A stretch of 64,000 nt of DNA, from contig NC_083648.1 of the NCBI RefSeq assembly GCF_963576545.1, positions 16,720,436 through 16,784,435 on the forward strand. The letters are read 5' to 3'. Shown piece after piece: positions 27,201-38,300 of this stretch (positions within the stretch are counted from its first letter, which is position 1; each line of letters opens with the position of its first letter). Source of the DNA: Limanda limanda. Lineage: Eukaryota; Chordata; Actinopteri; Pleuronectiformes; Pleuronectidae. Made by a program: the position numbers and the translations under genes. Below the pieces are notes generated by a model. That model worked only from the letters and a program-made list of their open reading frames with translations. It was not told where the DNA came from and did no database searches.

Positions 27201-29820
27201 CTGAAAAATAAATTAAGAGAGTGTTCTAGAGGTCAAAGGTAATGTCCAAGCAAAAGGGCAGAAGGTAAAACTCAAAGAGCCAATGCACAAGATGTGATTG
27301 ACATGAATTGTACCTTGTACATGCTGCAGACCAGAGTGAAGAGAGAAGTCATGGCTTTGTCCTGGAGGTCCTCTGTATGCTCCTGAAAATGAATACAAAT
27401 TAAGGTCTTTATTGGAATAACTAAGACATAGATGCAATGTCTGCAACACAGTGGGCAATGTTATAATAAATGCCACATAGCAGAATGTCATAATTCTTTT
27501 AAAGCACTCAATATCGATTACTGTACTACATTTCAAAATTTAACAAGACTAAGTCAAAACCTTAATTTAGGACGTAGGTGAAAACTGTGGAAGTGCAAAA
27601 TGTTAATTAACAGTTACAGCTCGGACATCACACAGACTTTGTACTGCGGAGGTGACAGGATAAAGTCACTTTTTGTCCAGTTCAACAGATTCAGACATTC
27701 ACAGGTACAGCTCCTTGAGGTGTGTAGAAACGTTCAGAGTTTTAGTGCATGTTTGGAAGAGTAGTTTTTCCGAAAACTGTGGATCTGCCTCTTTGGCACT
27801 CTTAGACTCAGAGAGAGGGATGCATCATAGGGCAATACTGTGTACAGTGGAATGTTGCCCAAAAAACTTATGGTACGACAGGAACACTGAAAAAACTAGA
27901 AAGTGTGAAGGCAAAGAGCCACAGTGGTTGCAGTAAAAGTTTACCTACAGGGTCATGTGAGTGCAACACCACAAAACTGTTGCTTAGCAGATTTATCATT
28001 AACTCTGTAAAGATGTAAAGTTTGACTCAGCTTTTTAACGCTACCATTCAAATCAGAGCTGTTGTCACTGAGTGTCTCATTCAGACTAATGTCTTCATCT
28101 GGTTAACATCCAAATATTGGTGTCCACGTAATCTTGTAAATGTAAATGTTCTGTTCATTTTAAAGAAATATATATACTGTAAAATTCCTTTTCTTTGTTT
28201 CTGTTCAGGCTTGATTAGATAAAGTAAACTGCTGTAAATCTTCAGTTCTCCACACAGTGACTAGCTTTGGTGCCTAGTGAGTGATGAAGACCAAATTTGT
28301 TTCTCCCCCTCTTTTCTTACGTAGTAGCTTTTGAGTGAACTCCAGTTTCAAGTCACTGTGTGTCTGGCCCCAGGTTGCTTGGCAGGGATACAGTGGCATC
28401 TGTTGTGCTGAGCTGTGAAGCGCATCAAGCTGCAGCTTCTCACTCATCAGTCACAGCGCTCACTGACTCACAGACTGGAGCTCTGGGGCAAAGGTCTAAA
28501 TGATCACAACATTATATCATCACTTTAAATGTTATGTTACTTATTTACAAATCAAGCATCAGCAGCTGTGGCAGAACGGGGGGGCACTGAAAAGAGAGGC
28601 CAGGGGGTGGCTCCATGGCCCTCGAGACCCTCAAAGGATAAGTGGTAGAGAGCAATCCTTTTTTGCCACTTCCTGGAGATGGTTATACTGCAGGATTTAT
28701 TGATTACACCAGAGCCTTACCCCGTTGATGGTGATCCAGGGCACATATTTGTGTGGAGGGTTCAGAGCTTTGGTCTTCATGGCGTTCTCATGCATCAGCT
28801 GGTTTCCCTCGTCTCCCTTCACACAGCTAATGACCTCGGCCCACTTCAAGTCAGGGTTGTAGATTTCCAAACACTACAGATAGCAACAGTGGATAATCGA
28901 CAAACAGCAGTGAAATAATAAGTGCATGTCCAGAGAACAAGGTACGCAAACAGACAACAGCCAAATGAGGCAACACACACGTCCTTACGCTTTGGGCTGA
29001 CTTGATGACATCATATGAGGATTCCATACAGTAGATGATCGGGATAGCATTGGTCTTGTTCATTAAACAGGCCTGAGAGGAGTGGGGCAGAAACACACAC
29101 ATGACTTACAATCGTGTGATGACAGTAGTGTGTATATAACTAGTATAAAAAAAAAGGTAATAAGGCATTTGGAAGACACTGATTGTCTGACCACTTACAA
29201 TGTTATCACCAGAGCCAGATTTACAAAAATCTGAACATTGAAACTAAGGCAAATAACATGGTTCCAATTGATACAGCATTACTCTGCCTAGCAGTTCTAT
29301 CACTGTCAGTGTGTTAAGTAAAGTAACTTCACCTCAATCATGTTACCCAGACACTCCTGTTCTCCGTGCTGGCACTCGAAAGTAAACTTCTGTCCATCAG
29401 GTTTCTCCTGTGGTCAGGGACAAGGTAAATGCAGAACGTTCAAAGGTTAGAAACAAAAAAAAAAACTTATTTTTTAGTAGCATAAACATCACGTATCTTT
29501 ATGACAACACCATAGAATTACAATCCAACTGGAACACCAGTGTCCTGGGTTAACTGCTTACCACAGCGTTTCCGTAGGGAACCAGAGTAATGGTCATGAT
29601 TTCCTGCAGCATGACCCAGGTCGGCAAGAGAGTATTCACGAGAAACATTCTGCAGCCGGGACACAGACTCTCATAGTACAGCGCCACCGCGACGGGAGCT
29701 GCCGTCTGGCGGGACCTGGTGAAGTTAGACTCAAGGCATTGCTTCAAAACCTGAGCAAGAGGGAGAAAGTGTACAGATCAACTTCAGCTAGATCACGCTC
29801 TCTGTTTTTTAATTAAGAGG

Positions 29821-29919
<99 letters not shown>

Positions 29920-31314
29920 TGGACTTGAGGTGGCGTTCAGTCAGGAGCAGCTGATTCCCATAAACACTTGTTGTAAACATGGGAGTTAGGTCAAGAAAGA
30001 ACAAATTATTGTTATATTGACATGGATCTGGACAAATGGGCGGATCCAGGATTTTTTTTTTTATCACTTTCTTTGGATCTTTCTATGGATCTTGATCAAA
30101 TAGACGTTTTTACAGGACTGATTATCTGAGTATGTGCAACTTTGTGCAGCAATGTTGAATTCAAGTTGGAGAGCTCTGCTGAGTACCTTTCCAGTTACCT
30201 CCAAGAAAAGGAAGTTTTCACTCCCGTCCACTTGTTTGTTAGTTGGTTTGTTTGCATTGACGATAACACAAATATAACTGGAAGGATTTCAATAAAACTT
30301 GGAGGACGGATGCGGCATGGTTCAGAAAAGAACCAATTTAGCTTTGGGGTGGATCTTTATCACAAATTTCCCCGGATATAATTCATGGATCTGGACATTT
30401 TTAGGGAATTGATTTGAATGAGTGTGTCTTGAATCTTGGGCCTTGGGGATGGTATCAGTGCCACCATAAAATCAACGATTCAAAATACACAAAGCAGACG
30501 ACCCAGATGTTGACAGTTTGTTTCAGGTACTGTGATGTTCATTTAACTGAACATGGCACTATACTACGAGTGTGCTATCCCTGCACTGAGAGGTTGGGAG
30601 AGGAAGGATACTGTTTGACTTCCTCTTTCACTGACTTCCCATTATAAGAAAAATAGTTTGTCTATCTCCTCAAAGAGTGCAAACTGGCATATATACGGTG
30701 GCCGAAAGAGCTCAACTCACTGCAAGTTTAGAAAAAAAGACGTGTTTTCTGAATTTGCAGTGCGTTGAGCTCTTTCGGCCACAGTACAATCAACGAAATG
30801 AACTCCACACAAAACTTTGCGTGTCGGTTTCCTGTGGAAAACCAACAGTGCGTGGGCACAACGCCTGATACCATATTCACACAAATGTCACTGCGTCATT
30901 TTCTGTAACTAGACAGCGGATATTTACGACATTTTCGAAGAGAAGCGGTGTTATGACGTATGTGAAGTTTCACAAGTGAGCTAACTAGCTAAATAAACGC
31001 GTTGCCATGGTTTCCAGCACTCTCATCCCGCGAAGGGATTTCAAACGGTGGTTGAACAGTTGACCGGAACTACACGGTATGTGACCTATCCTGCACGCTA
31101 AAGTAGTCCGGTGGGGTTATACCGTCAAAAAACAGTAAAGTGTAACTGGATAACTTACCCCGCACTGGACAGCTGTTTCCAGAGAGGAGCACCACTGGGA
31201 CGGAGGAGAGGAGCAGGAGGAGGAGGAGAAGTAGGAGAAAGGAGAGCAGTCTCCACTGTTTAACCACACAGTCAGAACCAGCAGCAGCAGCACAGGAGCC
31301 TTCATCGTCTTCAT
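27135..31314 (-). CDS. ifi30: Gamma-interferon-inducible lysosomal thiol reductase (GILT), 7 coding exons
   Basis: GILT reduces disulfides of endocytosed proteins at acid pH in lysosomes, which helps MHC class II antigen processing. The exons (156, 189, 75, 84, 153, 69 and 66 nt) all join in phase 0 to 263 codons plus stop; human GILT is about 250. A hydrophobic signal peptide covers residues 1-23. The active site is C82-P-G-C85 (CxxC) after ALYYESL. The GILT signature CQHG-x2-EC-x2-N-x4-C runs from C127 to C142 across the exon 3/4 junction. NxS/T sequons are at N61 and N145. The [12 protein letters not shown] segment near the end of exon 5 is typical of the family. Translation could start at Met1 (31314) or Met4 (31305). 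It lies 8.5 kb downstream of pik3r2 on the same strand, as in human. Confidence 0.95.
27314..27382 (-). CDS. ifi30: ifi30 coding exon 6
   Basis: Residues 220-242, [20 protein letters not shown], ending MYK. The acceptor is CATTTTCAG|GAGCAT and the donor TACAAG|GTACAA. Confidence 0.93.
28721..28873 (-). CDS. ifi30: ifi30 coding exon 5
   Basis: Residues 169-219, from [20 protein letters not shown] to [10 protein letters not shown]. The [12 protein letters not shown] helix and [12 protein letters not shown] strand match the GILT thioredoxin-like fold. The acceptor is ATCTGTAG|TGTTTG and the donor ACGGG|GTAAGG. Confidence 0.95.
28989..29072 (-). CDS. ifi30: ifi30 coding exon 4
   Basis: Residues 141-168, [20 protein letters not shown] and on. 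It supplies the last signature cysteine (C142) and a sequon (NKT). The acceptor is CTCTCAG|GCCTG and the donor AAAGC|GTAAGG. Confidence 0.94.
29333..29407 (-). CDS. ifi30: ifi30 coding exon 3: GILT signature
   Basis: Residues 116-140, containing [16 protein letters not shown], most of the GILT signature. The acceptor is ACCACAG|GAGAAA and the donor ATTGAG|GTGAAG. Confidence 0.95.
29562..29750 (-). CDS. ifi30: ifi30 coding exon 2: CxxC active site
   Basis: Residues 53-115, including [20 protein letters not shown] and [14 protein letters not shown]. The cysteines of CPGC are the redox pair by family knowledge. The acceptor is TTGCTCAG|GTTTTG and the donor GCTGTG|GTAAGC. Confidence 0.95.
29822..29919. 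repeat. ifi30: (GT)n in ifi30 intron 1
   Basis: A pure GT run of about 97 bp, only 72 bp from the exon 2 acceptor on the intron side (CA on the transcribed message). Confidence 0.97.
30020..30190 (+). repeat. Dispersed teleost repeat, copy 2a (fragment)
   Basis: GGGCGGATCCAGGATTTTTT, CTATGGATCTTGATCAAAT and GACTGATTATCTGAGTATGT follow the order of the internal part of the same family, in ifi30 intron 1. Confidence 0.55.
30215..30470 (+). repeat. Dispersed teleost repeat, copy 2b
   Basis: Starts TTGTTTGTTAGTTGG, continues with AACTGGAAGGATTTCAATAA and CTTGGAGGACGGATG, and ends CTTGGGCCTTGG...GGTATCAGTGCC. It is a fuller copy directly after fragment 2a in the same orientation. Confidence 0.6.
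30694..30786. mobile_element. MITE-like palindromic element in ifi30 intron 1
   Basis: Two arms of about 32 bp, starting TACNGTGGCCGAAAGAGC and inverted at the other end, face each other with only two mismatches. They are separated by about 29 bp that itself partly pairs (TAGAAAA with TTTTCTG). TA at each edge suggests a Tc/mariner-type target, but the family is not identified. Confidence 0.6.
31159..31314 (-). CDS. ifi30: ifi30 coding exon 1: signal peptide and pro-region
   Basis: Residues 1-52. A leucine-rich signal core ([13 protein letters not shown]) precedes a serine and cysteine-rich stretch. The donor is GCGGG|GTAAGTTA, phase 0. Confidence 0.9.
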
Positions 31315-31388
31315 CTTCTTCAGTTATACAGAAGTACACAAAGTCAGCGACAACACAACACGGACCCACAAACCACACTACCCGGCGA

Positions 31389-31397
31389 CTTTAAATA
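31389..31397 (-). promoter_or_regulatory. ifi30: TATA-like element of ifi30
   Basis: ATTTAAAGT within CAGTATTTAAAG on the minus strand, about 75-85 bp before the start codon. It implies a transcript start near 31360-31370 and a 5'UTR of about 50 nt. Confidence 0.45.
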
Positions 31398-31448
31398 CTG
31401 CTCTGCCGCTTCCTCGTCAAGCGACGCTCCTTTGTGATTGATTCTCAG

Positions 31449-31456
31449 TCACATGA
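31449..31456. promoter_or_regulatory. ifi30: M-box / CLEAR-like E-box upstream of ifi30
   Basis: GTCACATGATC contains a perfect TCACATGA palindrome-type E-box, the M-box bound by MITF/TFE factors and close to the CLEAR element of lysosomal genes. It sits about 50 bp above the TATA-like element of a lysosomal enzyme gene. Confidence 0.4.
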
Positions 31457-31542
31457 TCAAGGCAGCGTCACTTGTTACCGGCAGAGAATAGTATTCAGCG
31501 TCTTCGTGAGAAAAATAAATCTTTTAAAAAACAATCTGCTGA

Positions 31543-31551
31543 TTCTCTGAA
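31543..31551. promoter_or_regulatory. ifi30: GAS-like (STAT1) site upstream of ifi30
   Basis: TTCTCTGAA fits TTCNNNGAA exactly, about 230 bp above the start codon. GILT is gamma-interferon-induced through STAT1 in mammals. The motif is short, so chance occurrence is possible. Confidence 0.35.
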
Positions 31552-33320
31552 TTATCGATTCTTTTTCTCTTTTAATGAGAACACTGTCCGCCATTTTTCT
31601 GAATTAATCAGGTTTTTGAGATTCCACGTTCCATGATTTTCTCAGTTAATGAAGGAAAACAGCATATTCTATTATGTTCATATATTATTATATAAATTCT
31701 CAGTTTTTCGAAATAGCGATATTATATTCATTTTTATGAGAGAAAAACTATTCTGATAAACAATGCTGCTTATTAATTAAATTACAGTATCTCGATAGGA
31801 TTCTAAATATTTTTTTATTTACAAGGTTATTTTCAGTTTTCATCTAAAAAAAATCATTTTATTTTTTCTAATGAATGGATTACAGGTTAATACATTTTCC
31901 ATCAGTCTCATACGATGTTAGACACAGGCCATACATCAGTGTTGTGTGGTTTGGTGATCCGCTGCTCTTGCACAGATACAGAATCATGAGGAAAATGATC
32001 AGAAAAAAAATCACTAGGGAGAAGTGCAGTCATATGATCTGCTCACTCAACTTGTTCTGTGGGTTTGGCTTCCTGGCTGATGATGACGCAACAGGGACGT
32101 CTCAGCTCAGGTCATAGGTGTTGCTCAAGAACTCTGAGAACAGACAGTGCAGATAAACAGTACAAACCCTTGATCATTGTAAAATGTTTTACCTGGTGAC
32201 TCTCACATGATGTCTCCCAGCTTTCCCTCCACACTCCCAGGACAGAGAGGACAGATCATGACTGTGCATGACTCACACAGCTTTCTCTCTGCTTCACTTG
32301 GGTTTTTAAAGTGTGTGACTGTTCTTTGTGGTGGGTTTTTATGTGCAAGAATACATCTGTCTTCATCTGTGCTTCTTTTACATTTGTACGCCTATGCTGT
32401 ATTTACATAGAGTGTGCAGGTGCAGTAGGGTATACTGGTCCTCTCTAGAAAAGAAAAAAATCTGGTTAACACCACAGACCTTGCGTTCCAGTTTCATTAC
32501 AACTGCTTCCTGCAAAGCTCCTATGAAAACACAAGTGTGTTTGCAGATAGAGTTGTGTGAGACAATTATTTGTCCTATTGGGTTAAATGCATCATGTGAT
32601 ACCTTGTTGCATGCATTTACTTCCTCCCCTGACACTGGGCAAAGATCATTTTTGAAAATGGTTTAGATTTTGCGTTGTTGATATTCATGTTTTCTTGAAA
32701 GTCATCTTAAGTCATCTAAATCAAAACTGGAGGTAAAAATGGAGAGAATCAAAAAAGCACAATGAATGGACCATTGGGTTTCCTAAAGTGCATCTTTGAC
32801 CCCTCAAGATTTACAAGACTTTTGAAACTGCAATTGTTGAAACTACACTTCTTATCTCTTCTGTTACAGTTTCCCTGGTTACCCTTCAATCTCTTTTCTC
32901 ATCAATGATACATGTTTTGTGCAAAGGGGCAAAAGTGAGTGAGTTTTCATTTTAACTCTTAGTGGATGTGGCAAAAAGTGCCTGGCACATAAAATAAAGA
33001 TACACTTACAACTCTCAAAGGATAGCAAATGAGTCAATAATATTGTGTTGCATTGAACAAATTTATAAAAATTGGAACAAATTAGATTTTTCTGTCAGTG
33101 AGTCTGACAAATGAGGGCTACAGTGTATCTAGGACATAAACTTCTGAGAAAGTGTGACAGCGTGAGGATGAAATCAACATAATGAAGCAGTGAAACGAGC
33201 ACAACCTCCATTTGACGTCTTTTATTGTCTTTTAAAATCATTGCATCGGCATAAAGAAAGAACAGTGCAGATGAAAGAGAAACTGTCTGAGGATAAACAT
33301 CTCTGAAGCAAGCTGTACAC

Positions 33321-33321
<1 letters not shown>

Positions 33322-33371
<50 letters not shown>
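33322..33371. repeat. (GA)n
   Basis: A pure GA run of about 48 bp. Confidence 0.95.
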
Positions 33372-33372
<1 letters not shown>

Positions 33373-34401
33373 TTGCATCTGAATAATGACAGACCAACAA
33401 AGGGAGGATATCGTAAGAGAAGAAGCAGAAGAGTAACCATCTTTTTCGTGCATAGGGAATAGAGCACACCACAACTGACAGGCCTCTACCGACAGTGCTC
33501 CCTCTGAATTCAATTGCACTTTGGTGTAGAGTAAATTTATCGGACTTCCCCCTTTGTTTCCATTCATGTGTTTGAAAGTAAGACCACATCATTATTAAAT
33601 TAGAGAAGTGTACGTGTTTTACTTCTGCTGAGGCAGCGATACAATTTGATGGGAAACGTTACAAAGCAGCTGGTTTAGTTCAAAGCGTTTTAGATTGTCG
33701 CTGCTCTGTACCACTGCAGGTCTTCTAACCTTCACCAGTGAAACAACATTCACATGAGATTTAGTCAAACAAATTGCAAAGCTACATTGACTGGATACAA
33801 GCAGAAAAGTGGAAATGTTAATGTATTTGTATTTTAAATGGAAATGGGATTCTATACTGGATATCATTTAGTCTAATAGATCAGATAATCAACCAATAGG
33901 GAAATTGATTGTTTTTCCATTGAGTACCATTTGCTGTGTAGTGCAAAATCAAGAACAGGATGCCTCTTGATAATTCTTCCTGAATTTACAGCTTTTTATG
34001 TTCTAAGGTTGTGCACAGGCATGTTCACCGAGTGGTGAGTTTTCACTGTTATTCAAGACAGTTCACTGTAACCCTCGACGACCCAGAGAGACACCTGACG
34101 GAGCCAGAACACACAGTACATAATCTAAAGAGCAGGAACTGCAGTACAATGCTCAGTGTGAGGTGAAGCAGTCAGCAGGTAGAAAATGACAGACTTGTGA
34201 GTGCATGTTTGTTGTGGTATTAAATCAATCTTATTTAACTACATTGTTTTGTTGAGTTATTATTTTGAAATTGAGGGAGCACTGTCCTCACAAGTAAAAA
34301 AAAAAGGAAAAAAAAAGGAAAAAAAGAGGAACAGGAAGAAACAGAACAAGCATTCGTAACATTTTCAAGTTTAAAATGACAGAGGAAATAAAGAAATAGA
34401 A

Positions 34402-34444
34402 AATCAATCTGTCTCGGCCACTTTGAGGGACAGACAGATTGATT
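34402..34444. repeat. Perfect 13-bp inverted repeat (hairpin)
   Basis: AATCAATCTGTCT and its exact complement are separated by 17 bp. It lies between ifi30 and pik3r2, possibly in the pik3r2 3'UTR. Confidence 0.75.
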
Positions 34445-36950
34445 CTCAAACGCATATTTACCATTTGGTTAATTACATACTGTAAACATTTGTATTTTTT
34501 TTCTGCATGGAGGAAAATATTCAAGCTAGCTTATTTTTTTCTTTATAGGCTCTGTAAGGTTATCATTATAACATATATAAACAAACAAACCAAAAAAAAA
34601 ACATTTGGACAAACAAATCTACCAGCTTTTTTAAAAAGCCAAATAAAAATATTTATACTCGGGCACCATAAAAGAACACTTTCTAATGCCATCATTGCTC
34701 CGAGTACAAACATCTGCACAGGGGAGTGATCGTGAACCGTCAAAATCGTGTACCTTTTTTCTCTTCTCAGTTTTTGACTTCCACTTCAAGCGGCTGCAGA
34801 GGTCCACCAGAGGAAGACACAGTGGTAACTCCGACATTGTCCAATCTGTGGTGGAAATCTGCGGCAGCGTCCAAGTGTCTCTTTTGTGGTGCAACTTTTT
34901 ACACTGTCTCTACTCACACATAACAAAAAAAACAGAATCTTCCATATGACAATAACGTTCAATAAAAGAAAACCCCCAAAAAACAACTTTTCTCTAATAT
35001 TTAATAAATGCAAAGCAGCCGGGGACTGCATTTAACATATAGACTTAGCTCTGTAAATATTAACACATGTACATGAGCTTGCTTCATCCTCTGAATGCAC
35101 CTGATATTCATGCTCAATCGATTAAGTGTACGTCCATCAGCCGTGACCACAAAGCGTGTTGCTGATCGCGATGAAGCTCACTGCAGCCGATTAGTAAAAA
35201 TGCTTGCGTTTCAATAACCGCTCGAATACAAAGCACCCGTGGAGCAAGTCTGAAGAATCATGTTCACATCAAAGCCTCGTTCTGATTCGCTTCAAGCGCG
35301 ACCCAAAAATCTGAATTACATAATCCAAAAATATAGATATCTAAGAATATATTTCAAAATATTTATTCTCTAGTATGTATTTCATTCTTCAAACCGTAAT
35401 AGACACCAAATATGTGTTTCCTTGTAGTCAGTGAAAGATGTGCTTTGCGTACGAGACGATTTCAAGAAATATAATTTACAGTGTACCAAAGCGGATGAAA
35501 AAATATTTGAATTCCTTGAATGATCACGTGTTATATAGAAAAGTGTTCTCCAAGAAGCTCGGACACAAATGCATATGTAGGAGTTTAGTAGGGTGATTGC
35601 TTCGTGCAACAAAAGTCACCTCAGAGTCGAAGCACAAATAAAGTTTTCATCCCCCGCCTGTTTCATGCTCATCACACCGCTCCACCGGGCTCCACTGCTA
35701 CTAAAGTTCCATTGCTCCTAGCTATTAGACATCTGTGATGAGCACATGGCCGGTGAAAGTGTTAAAAGTACTCAACAAGTGAAGTAGTTCAAAAACAAAT
35801 TTGCTTGAACAGAAGCAGAACCGGCCCGTCTCTGGACTTCTCTGAAACAAGTTGACCTGATGTGGAATAAAACTGAAAGTACCGTGCTCCATTGGCAGGA
35901 TTTTCCAACACATATTTTAAGTGGTCTAATTATTCCAAAAACCTTTCACCTTTTCCTGGTGGTAGCTATCCATGCATTTAGTTTCACTTCCTTGTTCGGT
36001 AACTTTTCGGATTTTTAACCTCTGTTGCCACCTACAGGAAAATGGAGGTGAACAGATGTTTGTTTGTGATAGTAAAAGAATAAAATCTTTCAAGAACAAT
36101 GTTTGGTTTCTCTGGACCATAAACTTCCTCAGATTTCTTCAGTATAAAGAAGTTCCACTCAGAAATATGGATATTTCAGGAACTACCTCCATGGCTATCT
36201 ACCACGTTTTGGATGAGCTGACCAGCTAGAAAAATTCACGTCATTCGTCTTGTTAAGTTGGACAATTTTTGCTAAGCGGACAATAAATTGCATAAGAGTT
36301 TACACAGTCCATTTAGTGACAGTAAAAACATTGCAATCAGTCAAAAAACATCAGAATTACATGGTAGCTGTTGACAACAAAAGCATATATTGTACACTGT
36401 AAGAAAGAAAAACACTCCTGATATACTGTGTGGAAAGACAGAGAACTACCAAATCAAACACTAACACAACTGAGCTTCGCCACTGTCTGTGAGTTTATGG
36501 TTGTTGGGCATTAGACACACTGCTCTGAGGCTGGGGAACAGAAAAGAAAAAGTGCAGTCGCAAATTGTTGGTCCAACAAACTGGATAAAGGATGCGTCAG
36601 CAGTGGCGGGTGACTCAACCAGATCGGCCGTCCACGAAGGAAGCGACTCTTCATACAAAACACTGAGAAAGGCTGCATGCATTAACTCGGGAGCTTATCA
36701 AGCTTCAACTGGGCTGGGACGTGGATATGTACGGTTCACATTTCTATCTTATGAGTGTTATTCAAAAATACACCATGAAAAAATAAACACCAAAGAAAGC
36801 TAGCCTGTGTGCACCGTGAGAGAGAGAGAGCACCAAGCCAATGTACAGCCCCCCACCAGAGAGAGAAGGAATATGTAACAATTATAGATGTAACAACAAA
36901 GAGGCACAGCTAAAGTCTGTAGCTCTCGTATCTATAACACACTCAAACAC

Positions 36951-36980
36951 GCACACGCACACACACACACACACACACAG
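36951..36980. repeat. (CA)n
   Basis: A CA run of about 30 bp. Confidence 0.9.
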
Positions 36981-38257
36981 ACGCAGACACAATCACACTC
37001 AAAAACTACGCTCAATTGCCAGTTTTAGACGAATGGCGAACATGTGAACCTTGGGGCACAGCATGTGTGGTGATGGCACCATCTTGTGGAGAAACGCTCC
37101 AACGACAACAAGGAGAGAAAACAAGCTCATCACGATGACTAAAGGCACTTCTAATTATCTCTCGAATCTTCCTCACTTTTTATAGCCCTCTAACCACAAG
37201 CATCGGAATCAAATTCTTGGGATTTTCTACTTGTGCAAAGTACAGTACAACTGATTCGTCCTGACTGAAACAACAATGACGTCTGGATTTAACCTCTTCG
37301 GGTTGAGTTTGATCTGAAAATGGGGTTTGGTACCTGAAATCAGATGAAACCAAATCATTCACTAGTAATTGAGTTTCATGACATGTCGAGTGGGTGAGGA
37401 TCTCATCTAGGAACAAAACGGCAACGTCCATCCCTCCTCAATAAAAAATAAAAATCCATCCATCCATCCAAAATCCATGTAACTTTTCAATGTGTAACTT
37501 TCAGAAGCAGTGCATTATTTTTCTAAAAGGTTCTACTGCCAATGACATTTGACTCTCGTAACTTTCTACAAAAATACTTTTCTTTTTGGCAATGACAGTC
37601 GACAATGTGTAATAAATTTGAGAGATTATTCATATTCATTCATCTCAAGAAATCAACTAAATAAATCAATTTCACAGGCGACATCATGGGACGCCGCTTT
37701 ATCGACCACGCAATAATAACTGGATCATCCTGCCTTTTACACAAATGACTTGTGCTTTGAACAGAGGTGGTAAAACCTCCACCTTGAGCCAAATGAACAT
37801 GAGAAAACAGGAGAAACTCGCTGCCACGGCACAGAACAACCGGAGGGAACTGATCTGAGCGCTGCAAATCTAAAGCTTGTTATACACGTATGGTGAGCAT
37901 AGTAATACAGTATCATAGTAATACTGCATTCACCACACACTATACTGTATACTCTACTAAAAGCACAATTATCAGCCACCAACTAAAAAAACTCTACCCA
38001 AACGAAGGACTACTTCATGCTTACCATACTAGATAGTCTCTCAGAGCACAGAGGCCGCGCTGGATGGCAACACGACTGGTTCTGCTTTCTCTTTCTTGCT
38101 ACATGAAAAGATCCTTCATTTGGCTCACATTAGCTGGATACTGTGCATCCTCTAACAGAATCTAAGAGTGATAGCAAATATTTGGAAAAACAATTAAAGA
38201 AACACGGCGGTTAATCTATAGAAAATCCCATACACTGTCTGCATGTGTGTCTGAAAT

Positions 38258-38300
38258 ATTATTTATATATATATATTTATATATATATATATATGTATGT
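38258..38300. repeat. (AT)n
   Basis: Interrupted TATATA repeat with TTTA breaks. Confidence 0.8.

Noticed and set aside
30694..30786. Hairpin in ifi30 intron 1 as a microRNA gene
   Set aside because: The arms are almost perfectly complementary and end in TA at both sides, which fits a MITE better than a pre-miRNA with bulges.
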